Shown here piece after piece: positions 32,953 through 42,382 of a DNA stretch of 64,000 nt (position 1 is the first letter of the stretch; each line of letters opens with the position of its first letter). Location: the NCBI RefSeq assembly GCF_000332195.1, contig NZ_KB235922.1:4809322-4873321 (forward strand), in the 5' to 3' direction. Source of the DNA: Pleurocapsa sp. PCC 7319. Lineage in GTDB: Bacteria > Cyanobacteriota > Cyanobacteriia > Cyanobacteriales > Xenococcaceae. The notes beneath the pieces were generated by a model. It saw only the letters and a program-made list of their open reading frames with translations. It was not told the origin of the DNA and searched no databases. A program made the translations under genes and the position numbers.

Positions 32953-34407
32953 CTATCTGCCTTTACCTAAAAATACTACTCTCAAGGTTTTAATCGCGAT
33001 CGAAAGATCCAAAAAGAGAGAATAATTTTTGATGTAATAAAGGTCGTAAGCTACCTTTTGATATGCATCTTCAACAGAAGCACCATAGGGATAGCAAACC
33101 TGTGCCCAACCAGTAATTCCTGGTTTCACTAAATAGCGCACATCGTAATAGGGAATTTCTTCCCTTAACTGGAGATCAAATTCAGGACGTTCGGGACGGG
33201 GACCTACTAAGCTCATCTCTCCTTTGAAAACATTCCAAAGTTGAGGTAATTCATCAATTCTGGTTAACCGAATAAAGGAACCAACTGAGGTAATGCGGGG
33301 GTCTTTCTCTTTTGCCCACTGAATACCTCTGGATTCAGCATTTTGGTACATGGAGCGAAATTTATAGACTCTAAATTTCTTACCATTGAGGCCAGTTCTT
33401 ACTTGGGAATAAAATATCGGTCCTTTGCTATTGAGTTTAATGGCGATCGCTACGGGAATAGTAATGGGCAAACTCACTAATAATAAAATTCCTGCCACCA
33501 AAACATCAATTATATGTTTCAATTTGGCCTTGATCCGATTGTGCAAGATATTAAATCCTGAAGTAAAAGCGAACCAATCATCTTGGATATAAGCTGGAGG
33601 TATCTTTTGCCAGAATTGCTCACAAAAGTCGGCTAAGCTATAAACATATACTCCTTGAAGCCGCAGATCCATTAATTCTCGGATCATTTGCTGAGATAAA
33701 TGGCGTTCAGCACCATCAATGAGAATCCCAGACCAAGATTGATTCTTCCAGCTGGAGTTTAAGTTATCAACGGTATCTAAGACGAGAGAATTACTAATAG
33801 TTTTAGTTTTGTGGGAATTTCTAACTTGAGAGCTATTAATCTCAAAATTATCGTTAAAGGAGACAAACTCAGTACGAGCATTTAACTTACGATGCTCTTC
33901 TCCAAACGCCATAACTTTTTGCTTGTCACCTAATACTAAAAAGCGACTACTTTGCTGGTTTAACTTAAGCCATTGATCGGCAATCATCCTGCTACTCACT
34001 GCCCAGACTAAAAAAAAGCAAGCACTGATTAACAGAACGCCTCGACCAACAATTGACTCACTACCCCACAAACCAGTGATGTAGATACCACAGGTAACTG
34101 CAGTTATCGTTGCCAAAATTCCTAGTATTGCTCGTTCTGATAATCGGACTCCAGAAACTTGCCTATTTAATTTGTAAGTATCGGTTAAGTAAAGCCCAAA
34201 CAAATATACTGCAATCAGAACATATAAAATTGGCGTACCTAAATCTAAAGACTGAGATAAGCGCAAAGTTAGGGCTAAATTAAAACTCAGAAGTAATCCG
34301 ATAATATCTCCAATAATCAGCAGCCACATAATAACCATACGGGAAGTATGACTATAGATTAGCAGCGTCGCAAGAGACTTGGACGGTAGTTGTCTACTTT
34401 GAAACAT
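32953..34407 (-). CDS. Polyprenyl-phosphate sugar phosphotransferase (exopolysaccharide priming)
   Basis: This is a 484-residue membrane protein of the bacterial sugar transferase family (WbaP/CpsE type). There are five TM segments in the N-terminal 150 residues, a CoA-binding-like middle domain, and a C-terminal catalytic domain after one more TM helix. The catalytic part has KFRSMYQNAE, LTRIDELPQLWNVFKGEMSLVGPRPE and GITGWAQV. It transfers a sugar-1-phosphate to undecaprenyl phosphate, starting exopolysaccharide repeats, and may serve the glycan cluster upstream. Confidence 0.92.
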   Translation of the reverse strand: MFQSRQLPSKSLATLLIYSHTSRMVIMWLLIIGDIIGLLLSFNLALTLRLSQSLDLGTPILYVLIAVYLFGLYLTDTYKLNRQVSGVRLSERAILGILATITAVTCGIYITGLWGSESIVGRGVLLISACFFLVWAVSSRMIADQWLKLNQQSSRFLVLGDKQKVMAFGEEHRKLNARTEFVSFNDNFEINSSQVRNSHKTKTISNSLVLDTVDNLNSSWKNQSWSGILIDGAERHLSQQMIRELMDLRLQGVYVYSLADFCEQFWQKIPPAYIQDDWFAFTSGFNILHNRIKAKLKHIIDVLVAGILLLVSLPITIPVAIAIKLNSKGPIFYSQVRTGLNGKKFRVYKFRSMYQNAESRGIQWAKEKDPRITSVGSFIRLTRIDELPQLWNVFKGEMSLVGPRPERPEFDLQLREEIPYYDVRYLVKPGITGWAQVCYPYGASVEDAYQKVAYDLYYIKNYSLFLDLSIAIKTLRVVFLGKGR

Positions 34408-34710
34408 CGTGTGTACAGATCTAAAGGAGTATGAATTTAATCAAATTTTTGAAAATTCAAAATTAATTTTACATGACATCAAGTATAAACACCTAATTTG
34501 CGCTAAATTTTTATAACTTTTTAATTAGTACTTTTACTGACACAATCAAATGTAAGCTCGACTACAAATCAGTAAAATAAAATACGAATATAAATTTTGA
34601 AAATTGCAATTTAAAAATGTCTATAAAAACCAATTTCCTAGGAGAACACGATAAAAAACTCAAGAGAAAAAGACTCAATTGTCAGTTTACCTCTAGATCT
34701 TAATCTGTCC
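34408..34710. other. Divergent spacer, no gene seen
   Basis: AT-rich DNA upstream of the priming transferase gene. Both promoters of the divergent pair must lie here or in the repeats beyond. I see no ORF, RNA or clear operator. Confidence 0.5.
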
Positions 34711-34813
34711 AAATAAAATATTATTGAGGAGTTAGTTCAATTTATTTTGCTCACAACTTTGGCGAAAATAAAATGTTATTGAAGAGTAAATTCAATTTAT
34801 TTTGCTCACAATT
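34711..34813. repeat. 48-bp direct repeat, 55-bp period
   Basis: Copies at 34711-34758 and 34766-34813 share AAATAAAAT(A/G)TTATTGA and end in TTCAATTTATTTTGCTCACAA. There are about six differences. They lie 80-180 bp upstream of the PD40 lipoprotein gene. It could be a duplicated promoter or regulator site. Confidence 0.8.
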
Positions 34814-34894
34814 ATTAGTAGGTTAGCAAAGTTATAAGTATTAAGTTAAAAACTAATTTTGTAATTAAAATTTTGTAATTGAAATTGCCAATTG

Positions 34895-35392
34895 ATGCTC
34901 AGAAAATTTCTGCCCCTTCTGGTTCTAACCTTGATTGGAGGTTGTAATAGTAGTTTGTTAATCCAAAATGAGGTAATCCCTGGTGGTGTAAATAGCAATT
35001 CTCCTGAAGAATATCCTGCTTATAGCCCAGATGGTCGTTATCTCGCATTTGCCTCAGACCGCCGAGGTCAGAGAGATATCTTTCTTTACGATCTACAAGT
35101 AAAACAGCTGCTACCCTTGCCTAATCTTAATCGTCGTGATTCAACCCAAGACCAACCAGCGCTTAGTAATGATGGACGTTATATTGTCTATGTTTCTACA
35201 GAAAGAGGGAAGGCAGATATATTTGTTTACGATCGCCAGCAGCAAAAGTCAGAACTACTAACTGCCAATATAAAAGGTTCATCATCTCATCCCACAATTA
35301 ATGGCAATGGCAGTCAAATAGCTTTTCAAGCTAGTCAGTTAGGACAATGGAAGATCGTAATTATTGTTAGAGAGGTAGAAGAGAACAACTAG
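34895..35392 (+). CDS. PD40 (TolB-like) beta-propeller lipoprotein
   Basis: This protein is about 165 residues long with a lipobox (LTLIGGC) giving a lipidated N-terminus, followed by three PD40/TolB-like beta-propeller repeats. Each has the YSPDGRYLAFASDR type pattern: EEYPAYSPDGRYLAF, QPALSNDGRYIVY and HPTINGNGSQIAF. Three blades are too few for a closed propeller, so it may oligomerise or be a reduced form. ATG at 34895 is preferred to the adjacent TTG. Function is unknown, perhaps envelope-related. Confidence 0.75.
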   Translation: MLRKFLPLLVLTLIGGCNSSLLIQNEVIPGGVNSNSPEEYPAYSPDGRYLAFASDRRGQRDIFLYDLQVKQLLPLPNLNRRDSTQDQPALSNDGRYIVYVSTERGKADIFVYDRQQQKSELLTANIKGSSSHPTINGNGSQIAFQASQLGQWKIVIIVREVEENN

Positions 35393-35479
35393 TATGGTCA
35401 AAAAAGCTGAGAGACTAGTCTTGGAGTTTGCGCTTTTTTGCGTGACAATAAAAAACTGACTTATCATCTGCACAATACA

Positions 35480-36124
35480 ATGTCTTCAACCAATATTCAG
35501 CAACAAACTGTTCCCTTAAATGAAATTCGCTACAACGAGCAAGGATTAGTACCTGCGATCGCTCAAGATTATCTCGACGGTACAGTTTTAATGCTGGCAT
35601 GGATGAATAAAGAGTCTTTACAAAAAACGCTAGCTACAGGTGAAACTTGGTATTGGAGTAGATCGCGACAGGAATTATGGCATAAGGGAGCTACTTCAGG
35701 TCATATCCAAAAGGTTCGTTCCCTCCGTTATGACTGTGATAGTGATGCTCTGTTAATTACAATTGAACAAATTGGCGATATAGCTTGTCATACTGGTGAA
35801 CGCAGTTGTTTTCATCAGGTAGACCATAGCAAAATTGCTCCTCCTGCTGATACCCTTTCGCAAGTATATCGAGTTATACGCGATCGCGCTGACCATCCGC
35901 AAGAAAATTCCTATACTTGTAAACTATTGGCGGGAGGAGACAATAAGATTCTCAAAAAAATTGGTGAAGAATCAGCCGAAGTAGTTATGGCTTGTAAGGA
36001 TGATAATCCAGAGGCGATCGCTTCTGAAGTAGCAGATTTGCTTTATCATACTCTAGTTGCTCTAGCATATCATCAGGTAGATATTCGAGATGTCTACCGT
36101 CAACTTCAATCCCGCAGAGGTTAA
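35480..36124 (+). CDS. hisIE: Bifunctional phosphoribosyl-AMP cyclohydrolase / phosphoribosyl-ATP pyrophosphatase
   Basis: This HisIE fusion carries histidine synthesis steps 2 and 3. The HisI half (about 10-110) shows [32 protein letters not shown] and DCDSDALL with CHTGERSCF, giving the metal-binding Cys residues. The HisE half (about 120-205) shows [10 protein letters not shown] and [16 protein letters not shown] with the MazG-like acidic metal site. The start is placed at ATG 35480; an upstream in-frame TTG (35438) would add 14 residues without homology. It is convergent with cpcS, with a gap of 19 bp. Confidence 0.95.
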   Translation: MSSTNIQQQTVPLNEIRYNEQGLVPAIAQDYLDGTVLMLAWMNKESLQKTLATGETWYWSRSRQELWHKGATSGHIQKVRSLRYDCDSDALLITIEQIGDIACHTGERSCFHQVDHSKIAPPADTLSQVYRVIRDRADHPQENSYTCKLLAGGDNKILKKIGEESAEVVMACKDDNPEAIASEVADLLYHTLVALAYHQVDIRDVYRQLQSRRG

Positions 36125-36143
36125 ATTTCTAGTTCAATAGCGA

Positions 36144-36665
36144 TTATGCTTCAGGTTTAGGTGGTGCTTTGCGAATTTCAGAATAAAAAGAAGTTTGCTG
36201 TCTACCATCGTTATATTTAACGATAGTAGTGCGCATTTTAAGATTATCGCTAGCAAACCACTGACGTTCTTCAGCGAAGAGTTCGTCCGTTTCGATAGTT
36301 AAAGTTAGAGCTTTATCTGCACCAAGAGCATAATTTCCACATACTTTTGTATCTTCAGGACGAATTAATTTACCAGCGCGGTCATCGTTTGGGTTACTAA
36401 TCAAGACGATAGTAGTTGAGCCTACTTGTTTGGGTTTACCCCAGTCTACAGAGTTATCCCAACTTTGAATGGTGCCACCAATACTCAACTGTGGATCGAG
36501 ATTATGTTTTTGGCATAGTTGCACTGCCCTAGAATCATCTGGAGGGATAACTTCAATCTTAATATCTGCCTTACTGTTATCTGCTTTTTCCCCTCCTAAA
36601 AGATAATTAGTACGCTGACTAAACCATCTACCTGCACTTAAGTCTAGGAATTCCTTTAAATTCAT
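36144..36665 (-). CDS. cpcS: Phycobiliprotein chromophore lyase, CpcS/CpeS family
   Basis: This 173-residue lipocalin-like lyase attaches phycocyanobilin to Cys-84-type sites of phycobiliprotein subunits. FLDLSAGRWFSQRTNYLL at the N-terminus and EERQWFASDNLKMRTTIV near the C-terminus are the family signatures. The C-terminal Pro-rich tail (APPKPEA) is extra. CpcS, CpcU and CpeS members are hard to separate, so the exact partner is uncertain. Confidence 0.85.
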   Translation of the reverse strand: MNLKEFLDLSAGRWFSQRTNYLLGGEKADNSKADIKIEVIPPDDSRAVQLCQKHNLDPQLSIGGTIQSWDNSVDWGKPKQVGSTTIVLISNPNDDRAGKLIRPEDTKVCGNYALGADKALTLTIETDELFAEERQWFASDNLKMRTTIVKYNDGRQQTSFYSEIRKAPPKPEA

Positions 36666-36766
36666 GATTATATTATTCTGTTAATCTCTCAGAGAATTTT
36701 ATAAAATTATTGCCTTTATTAAATTGAGCATATCTTGGTTTTCTGTGCAATACCGCTACTTTTTTT

Positions 36767-37273
36767 ATGTTTATGAACAGACAACAAAATCATTCAATTT
36801 CCCTCACTGATTTACCTTCTCTAGAGTTGACGCTCAATATTCTACTCAATCGACAGGAAAAGGATTGGGGGTGTTTCCAAGTAATTAAAGAGGGAGAATT
36901 TTACGCTTTGTATATTCCAACTTTAGACAGTTTCAAGCTATACAAAAATCCTAAAAGTGAAAATTACAAAGGTTACTGGCGAAACTCACTTTCAGAAATT
37001 TTACCCGATATCAAAAATAGAGACGAAAAGCCTGACATTTTCCTCCGTAGCCGTAGTAAGCAAGTGTCAGAAATTAAGAAAAACACTCAGAATAAGATCC
37101 GTAAAAAGCAGCGCATTATTGATGTGAAGTATCGCTATAATCCTTGTCCAGAAATGTATCATCTGAATCAAATGATTGCCAGACTGATTCGCGATCGCAT
37201 TTCTAATAACCTGACCTTTTCTCCAGCAGAAGAAATCAGACCTTTAGTATTGGCAACGGAAATTGAAGACTAG
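36767..37273 (+). CDS. Conserved-looking protein of unknown function
   Basis: This is a 168-residue protein that I do not recognise. It has a compact N-terminal half (LELTLNILLNRQEKDWGCF...YALYIPTLDSFKLY) and a very basic middle (SRSKQVSEIKKNTQNKIRKKQ). A C-terminal helix follows (HLNQMIARLIRDRI, with a HIP1 site in the codons). There is no signal peptide or membrane segment. It starts at ATG 36767, or at the third codon ATG. The basic stretch could bind nucleic acid or membrane. Confidence 0.6.
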   Translation: MFMNRQQNHSISLTDLPSLELTLNILLNRQEKDWGCFQVIKEGEFYALYIPTLDSFKLYKNPKSENYKGYWRNSLSEILPDIKNRDEKPDIFLRSRSKQVSEIKKNTQNKIRKKQRIIDVKYRYNPCPEMYHLNQMIARLIRDRISNNLTFSPAEEIRPLVLATEIED

Positions 37274-37387
37274 GGAGAATCTTCATTTGGGACGTGAGAT
37301 GATATTATCCAAATTACCATAGCATTGCCAAATTGATATCGTTACAATAGTCGAGCATAACTAGATTAAAATGAGCAGATTCGGTTT

Positions 37388-38260
37388 ATGGTAGACGCAA
37401 GAATTGGCATTATTGGTGGTAGTGGTCTCTACAAAATGGACGCGCTCCAAAACGTTCAGGAAGTAAAACTAACTACTCCTTTTGGCGATCCTTCTGATGT
37501 ACTAATTTTGGGTCAGTTAGATGGAGCCGAGGTGGCTTTTTTGTCCCGTCATGGACGTAATCATCATCTTCTACCTTCAGAATTACCCTTTCGCGCCAAT
37601 ATTCACGCCATGAAACAGCTAGGAGTAGAGTACATTATCTCGGCTTCTGCTGTCGGCTCGCTTAAGGAAGCAGCTAAACCTCTGGATATGGTAATTCCCG
37701 ATCAATTTATTGATCGTACTAAAAATCGAGTGTCTACTTTTTTTGGTCAGGGCATAGTCGCTCATATAGCCTTCGGCGATCCTGTTTGTCCTAACTTAGC
37801 CCAAGTTCTTGCTGATGCTATTGAATCTCTTGATTTTCCTGATGTCAACCTACATCGTGGAGGCACTTATGTCTGCATGGAAGGTCCTGCATTTTCAACT
37901 AAAGCTGAATCTAATCTTTATCGTAGTTGGGGAGCAACGGTCATTGGCATGACCAACTTACCCGAAGCTAAATTAGCTAGAGAAGCTGAAATAGCTTATG
38001 CCACTCTGGCTTTAGTTACTGATTATGACTGCTGGCATCCCGATCACGATAACGTTACTGTAGAAATGGTGATCGACAACCTTCAGCACAATGCCGTTAA
38101 TGCGCAAAAAGTAATTCGAGAAACAGTCAAACGATTAACTGTTAATCCACCAGAATCACTAGCTCATTCAGCTTTAAAATATGCTGTCTTGACTCCCCCT
38201 GACCAAATTCCTAGTACAGCAAAAGAAAAATTGGAGTTGTTACTCAAGAAGTATTTTTGA
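37388..38260 (+). CDS. mtnP: S-methyl-5'-thioadenosine phosphorylase
   Basis: This 290-residue enzyme cleaves methylthioadenosine with phosphate in the methionine salvage pathway. It has GIIGGSGLY (phosphate loop), [34 protein letters not shown] and [16 protein letters not shown], all family hallmarks, and the length is normal. GTTTATGGTAGA gives the ATG at 37388. No other mtn gene is next to it. Confidence 0.95.
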   Translation: MVDARIGIIGGSGLYKMDALQNVQEVKLTTPFGDPSDVLILGQLDGAEVAFLSRHGRNHHLLPSELPFRANIHAMKQLGVEYIISASAVGSLKEAAKPLDMVIPDQFIDRTKNRVSTFFGQGIVAHIAFGDPVCPNLAQVLADAIESLDFPDVNLHRGGTYVCMEGPAFSTKAESNLYRSWGATVIGMTNLPEAKLAREAEIAYATLALVTDYDCWHPDHDNVTVEMVIDNLQHNAVNAQKVIRETVKRLTVNPPESLAHSALKYAVLTPPDQIPSTAKEKLELLLKKYF

Positions 38261-38296
38261 TTTCCCAGTTATAAGCTTTGACGTATTCAAACTGCA

Positions 38297-38312
38297 TCCC
38301 AAGATTTTGGGA
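38297..38312 (+). terminator. Small perfect hairpin after mtnP
   Basis: TCCCAA pairs with TTGGGA over loop GATT, 37 bp after the mtnP stop. There is no T-run, so the terminator role is uncertain. Confidence 0.35.
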
Positions 38313-38320
38313 AAAGGAAT

Positions 38321-38348
38321 TAGGGAATAGGGAATAGGGAATAGGCAA
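38321..38348. repeat. Heptamer array TAGGGAA x 4
   Basis: Three TAGGGAA units and one TAGGCAA unit lie between mtnP and the NTF2-like gene. Each carries TAG. Confidence 0.85.
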
Positions 38349-38417
38349 CAGAATATATGCAACCTAGGTAAGTCTAAGCTTATTTTGTCGCGGAAATACT
38401 GGGTTCAAACACTGGAA

Positions 38418-38894
38418 ATGAATCATAAGCATGGGAGTTTTCTAATTTTGACGGGAGTACTCGTTACCGTTTTGGTCAATACTCTTTTTTTGTCGACAAC
38501 TTTAGCTGCTACTTCACTAATGGATACCGAAGAACAAATTACCGCAATAATCTATCGACAGGCTAAAGCATGGGAACAACAAAATGCACAGGCGATCGCC
38601 AATGATTTTGCAGAAGAGGCAGTCTTCATCGCTGCTGGATTTAAATATGAGGGCAAACAGCAAATTCAAAAAGCAGCGCAGGATTACTTTCAACAGTTTG
38701 TTAATACTCAGGTTAAAATTCAACGCATTATCGTTGACGGCGACCAAGGTGCTGTCGAATGGGACTGGTGCGACCAAGAGCGTCAGACTGGTCAAATAAA
38801 CTATGCCCAAGATGCAATTATTTTGGCTTTAAAAGAGGGCAAAATAATCTATTGGCGAGAATATATTGAAAAGAAAAAAAGCAAACATAAATAA
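38418..38894 (+). CDS. Secreted NTF2/SnoaL-like protein
   Basis: This is about 158 residues. ATG at 38418 starts a signal-type segment (SFLILTGVLVTVLVNTLFLS, cleavage near LAAT). The rest is an NTF2-like domain: an N-terminal helix EEQITAIIYRQAKAWEQQNA, DFAEEAVFIAAGFKYEGK, and the strands VEWDWC and KIIYWREYI. An upstream in-frame TTG start (38385) would spoil the signal peptide. Function is unknown; such domains bind small ligands or dimerise. psbA follows on the same strand with a 164-bp gap. Confidence 0.7.
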   Translation: MNHKHGSFLILTGVLVTVLVNTLFLSTTLAATSLMDTEEQITAIIYRQAKAWEQQNAQAIANDFAEEAVFIAAGFKYEGKQQIQKAAQDYFQQFVNTQVKIQRIIVDGDQGAVEWDWCDQERQTGQINYAQDAIILALKEGKIIYWREYIEKKKSKHK

Positions 38895-39058
38895 AACTTA
38901 TGCTTAACATAACGAAGAACAATGCAATATAGCTTTACAAAGTACATATACTCAGCTATTGTTATTACATAGACAGACGAAACAACTTAATTTTTTATTT
39001 TGTTATCTGTCCTGTTCTGACAAGAACCTTGAAAAATAAATAACGCAATTATAAACAC

Positions 39059-40141
39059 ATGACAACTACTTTACAGCAACGCGAAACTCGCGGCGCTTGG
39101 GAGAATTTCTGTCAGTGGGTAACAAGCACTAACAACCGCATCTATGTTGGTTGGTTTGGTGTCTTGATGATTCCTACACTCCTAGCTGCCACAGTCTGTT
39201 TTCTAATCGCCTTTGTCGCAGCACCTCCTGTAGACATCGACGGAATCCGCGAACCCGTAGCTGGTTCATTACTTTACGGTAACAACATCATCTCCGGTGC
39301 AGTTGTTCCTTCTTCTAACGCGATCGGTCTTCACTTCTACCCCATCTGGGAAGCAGCTTCCTTAGATGAGTGGTTATACAACGGTGGTCCTTACCAACTA
39401 GTAATCTTCCACTTCTTGATCGGAGTCTTTTCTTACCTCGGTCGTCAGTGGGAATTATCTTACCGCTTAGGAATGCGTCCTTGGATCTGTGTTGCATATA
39501 GTGCACCTGTATCCGCAGCCACAGCAGTATTCTTAATCTATCCTCTAGGACAAGGTTCCTTCTCTGATGGAATGCCTTTAGGAATCAGTGGAACATTCAA
39601 CTTCATGTTGGTCTTCCAAGCAGAACACAACATCTTAATGCACCCCTTCCACATGTTAGGTGTAGCTGGTGTCTTCGGTGGTTCTCTGTTCTCCGCAATG
39701 CACGGTTCTTTGGTAACTTCTTCCTTAGTACGTGAAACAACTGAAACTGAATCACAAAACTACGGTTACAAATTCGGTCAAGAAGAAGAGACTTACAACA
39801 TTGTGGCAGCACACGGCTACTTCGGTCGTCTCATCTTCCAATATGCTTCTTTCAACAACTCTCGTTCCTTGCACTTCTTCTTAGGTGCATGGCCCGTAAT
39901 CGGAATCTGGTTTACTGCAATGGGTATTAGCACCATGGCATTTAACCTCAACGGATTCAACTTCAACCAATCGATCATGGATTCTCAGGGACGTGTAGTT
40001 AACACATGGGCAGACATCTTAAACCGCGCTAACCTCGGTTTCGAAGTAATGCACGAACGTAACGCTCACAACTTCCCCTTAGACTTAGCAAGTGGCGAGC
40101 AAGCTCCCGTAGCTTTAACCGCTCCTGCAATCAACGGGTAG
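39059..40141 (+). CDS. psbA: Photosystem II D1 protein, Gln130 form
   Basis: This 360-residue reaction-centre protein of photosystem II holds the water-oxidation cluster and the QB site. The key residues are in place: TyrZ161, Asp170, His190, His198, His215, Ser264, His272, His332, Glu333, His337, Asp342 and Ala344 (the C-terminal processing point, with a 16-residue extension). Residue 130 is Gln (GRQWELS), the form linked in several cyanobacteria to standard or low-light D1, as opposed to Glu130. Codons are strongly C-ending (TTC, AAC, TAC), unlike its neighbours, as expected for very high expression. A terminator follows. Confidence 0.99.
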   Translation: MTTTLQQRETRGAWENFCQWVTSTNNRIYVGWFGVLMIPTLLAATVCFLIAFVAAPPVDIDGIREPVAGSLLYGNNIISGAVVPSSNAIGLHFYPIWEAASLDEWLYNGGPYQLVIFHFLIGVFSYLGRQWELSYRLGMRPWICVAYSAPVSAATAVFLIYPLGQGSFSDGMPLGISGTFNFMLVFQAEHNILMHPFHMLGVAGVFGGSLFSAMHGSLVTSSLVRETTETESQNYGYKFGQEEETYNIVAAHGYFGRLIFQYASFNNSRSLHFFLGAWPVIGIWFTAMGISTMAFNLNGFNFNQSIMDSQGRVVNTWADILNRANLGFEVMHERNAHNFPLDLASGEQAPVALTAPAING

Positions 40142-40187
40142 TTTGGTTCTGATAACTGCGCTTCTAGTTTGAAGTAAATAAAAAAAA

Positions 40188-40219
40188 ATGCTCTCCAGCA
40201 ATGGGGGGCATTTTTTTTG
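40188..40219 (+). terminator. psbA rho-independent terminator
   Basis: ATGCTCTCC pairs with GGGGGGCAT (one G-U-type step) over a 6-base loop. An A-run precedes it and TTTTTTT follows, 47 bp after the psbA stop. Confidence 0.9.
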
Positions 40220-40261
40220 CTTATTTTTTGATGGAGATTTTCCTTTTGGGATCAGCGTACG

Positions 40262-40321
40262 AGCGATTGGGCTCCGCCCACCGCCAGAGGCGATTACCCG
40301 CAGGGTACGCTTCGCGAGCGC
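40262..40321. repeat. Nested palindromic repeat
   Basis: Three adjoining hairpins: GGGCTCCGCCC, TACCCGCAGGGTA and CGCTTCGCGAGCG. These are typical of dispersed palindromic repeats in cyanobacterial genomes. A shorter relative is at 15.68 kb. Confidence 0.75.
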
Positions 40322-40706
40322 TATAAGTTGAAGACATTTTACTGCTCTAAACCCCGTTTACTATACACTTTCGATACATTATCTTGCTTAAATCTTTATC
40401 TAGCAACGATTTAAACTAATGCTTCATGTTGGATCAACTATAGTATGATCTGTTGTATGATTCTTTTAGAGTTCAAGGTAATTAATCTCTCTAAGAAACT
40501 AGTTCTGATATATAGGGTAAGCAAAAAAAGACTTTCAAGAAAACGATAATAGCAATCTGTGCTAATAAATTTTTATAATATACCTCTATTGTATATTGCA
40601 GTATCCCCAAAAAATTGACCACTTAGCTTAAGCTACCGAGTAGACTTCATTCCTTACGCAAACCACGTTTACTTTTATCTGCTCGCTCTTTTGGTGTCTT
40701 ATAACC
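40322..40706. other. Upstream region of the chemosensory operon
   Basis: AT-rich spacer that should hold the promoter of the PatA-CheA operon. A 30-codon ORF at about 40457 is not convincing. I see no clear operator or RNA. Confidence 0.45.
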
Positions 40707-41924
40707 ATGGCAACAACTATAAGAATCCATCCTGGAGGATTATTATCTCGAATAGCGAACTCGAATAGTTCTGGTTGTCTAGAATTAGATGAGGGATTGG
40801 TTTCTTGGAAAATTTATTTACAGCATGGAAACTTAAAGTATGCATATTGTTCTGCACAATTATTAGACCAGCTAAAGTATTATTTACATTATCTAGGGTG
40901 GCAACAAGCCCTAATAGCTCTAAAATCTCCAGCTTATCTAGAGTTACAATTTCAAATACAGGAACGGGAACAATCTGCTGATCGCCATCTTTATTGTCAG
41001 GTTATTTCTTGGCTACTGGCAGAAAAACATCTCGATTCATATCAAGGATTAAAACTAATTGAATGTATGACTCAAGATGCGCTACAGTCTTGTCTTTGGC
41101 TCAATAGAGGTACTTATTCATGGCACAATCGAGAACCTATCCCGTTTTGGATTAGAAAATACTTTGGAGATTCTTTATATCCGAATCTATCAGAATGTTT
41201 GAATACAGAGCTAAATAGGGTCAAAAAATGGCAAAGTTGCAGTAGTAAATTGCTTTCTGTTCATCAACGTCCTTATTTAGCTTCTGGTTGGCAACAAAAA
41301 ACACTTCCAAGTTCTGGACAATTAAGTTATGTAGCCCTGGAAAAGCTTGCCCCCGTGATGCGTGGAGCTGCTAGCATTCGTCAATTATCGTTATGGTTAC
41401 AAAAAGATGAGCTTCAAGTTGCTCAGATTTTATCTCCATATATCAATCATCAGATAATATGTTTACGCAATGCTCAACCACCTTTAGATTTGTTGCCTAG
41501 CATTCCTCGAACATCAAGAAATAATAATCAGCATCAGTCTTCTCAAGGTACCTTAAATAAAAGGAAAAAAATAGTGTGTATTGATGATAGTCCCATAATC
41601 TTAAACGCACTAAAACGTTTTATAGATCAAGAAAAATTTAAAGTTACTGTGGTTAACGATCCTGTAGAAGCAGTACCGATTATTTTTCGCCTCAAACCAG
41701 ATTTGATTTTACTAGATATTACAATGCCTAAAATTAATGGTTATAAACTATGTACTTTATTAAGGGCGAGTGAACATTGCATGGAGACTCCCATAATTAT
41801 GGTGACAGGAAATACTGGCTTCATTGATAAAGCTAGAGCCAAGATTGCGGGGGCAACAGATTATCTTACTAAACCTTTCACTAAGCAAGGGTTAACCAAA
41901 ATCATCGAAAAGTACCTAGATTAA
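40707..41924 (+). CDS. PatA-type response regulator (PixG/HmpA-like)
   Basis: This is a 405-residue protein. Residues 1 to about 270 form a PATAN/DUF4388-like module (IHPGGLLSRIANSNSSGCLEL, then VSWKIYLQHGNLKYAY). Residues about 285-405 form a receiver domain with VCIDDSP, phospho-acceptor Asp in LILLDITMP, VTGNTG and the conserved Lys in LTKPFTKQG. It opens a PatA-CheY-CheW-MCP-CheA operon like pix, hmp and pil loci, which control type IV pili and phototaxis or hormogonium motility in cyanobacteria. The PATAN domain probably binds pilus-control partners. Confidence 0.85.
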   Translation: MATTIRIHPGGLLSRIANSNSSGCLELDEGLVSWKIYLQHGNLKYAYCSAQLLDQLKYYLHYLGWQQALIALKSPAYLELQFQIQEREQSADRHLYCQVISWLLAEKHLDSYQGLKLIECMTQDALQSCLWLNRGTYSWHNREPIPFWIRKYFGDSLYPNLSECLNTELNRVKKWQSCSSKLLSVHQRPYLASGWQQKTLPSSGQLSYVALEKLAPVMRGAASIRQLSLWLQKDELQVAQILSPYINHQIICLRNAQPPLDLLPSIPRTSRNNNQHQSSQGTLNKRKKIVCIDDSPIILNALKRFIDQEKFKVTVVNDPVEAVPIIFRLKPDLILLDITMPKINGYKLCTLLRASEHCMETPIIMVTGNTGFIDKARAKIAGATDYLTKPFTKQGLTKIIEKYLD

Positions 41925-42014
41925 TTTGATTTTTCCACCCAGCTTAAAAAATCAAATTAATTTAGTCACAAGAAAATTATTGCTTAAGTCTGCTCTATCT
42001 AGCCGCTAAAATCC

Positions 42015-42377
42015 ATGAAAACCATTTTAATTGTTGACGATTTACAATCCGAATTAGATTTGATCGCTAAATTTTTGCTCACTGCTGGTTATTCCATAAT
42101 TACCGCCAAGAATGGAGAAGAAGCGATCGCCAAAACCATCAAAAATAAACCCGATGCGATCGTTACTGATTGGATGATGCCTAAAATGGGAGGGTTAGAT
42201 ATTTGTCGTAAACTCAGAAGAAATCCTGAAACGGCAGAGATTCCTATTATTGCTTGTACTGTTAAAAATAGAAATGTTGATCGCCTCTGGGCAATGAAAC
42301 AAGGGGTAAAAGGTTACGTTACTAAGCCTTGTACTCAGGAGCAATTGGTCAGTGCGCTACAAGAAGCAATGGGATAA
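42015..42377 (+). CDS. CheY-like single-domain response regulator (PixH/HmpB-like)
   Basis: This 120-residue receiver domain shows IVDDLQ (Asp8, Asp9), phospho-acceptor Asp52 in VTDWMMPKMGG, CTVKN in the Thr/Ser position and VTKPCTQ with the conserved Lys. It has no output domain, so it works as a diffusible phosphate acceptor of the CheA encoded downstream. The gene ends 5 bp before the CheW start. Confidence 0.9.
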   Translation: MKTILIVDDLQSELDLIAKFLLTAGYSIITAKNGEEAIAKTIKNKPDAIVTDWMMPKMGGLDICRKLRRNPETAEIPIIACTVKNRNVDRLWAMKQGVKGYVTKPCTQEQLVSALQEAMG

Positions 42378-42382
42378 AACTA

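Noticed and set aside
38390-38420. GGGTTCAAAC as a tRNA T-loop
   Set aside because: No acceptor stem, anticodon arm or D-arm can be placed around it.
40457-40549. 30-codon frame before the PatA-type gene
   Set aside because: Basic, no hydrophobic helix, no match to small photosynthetic subunits; probably chance.
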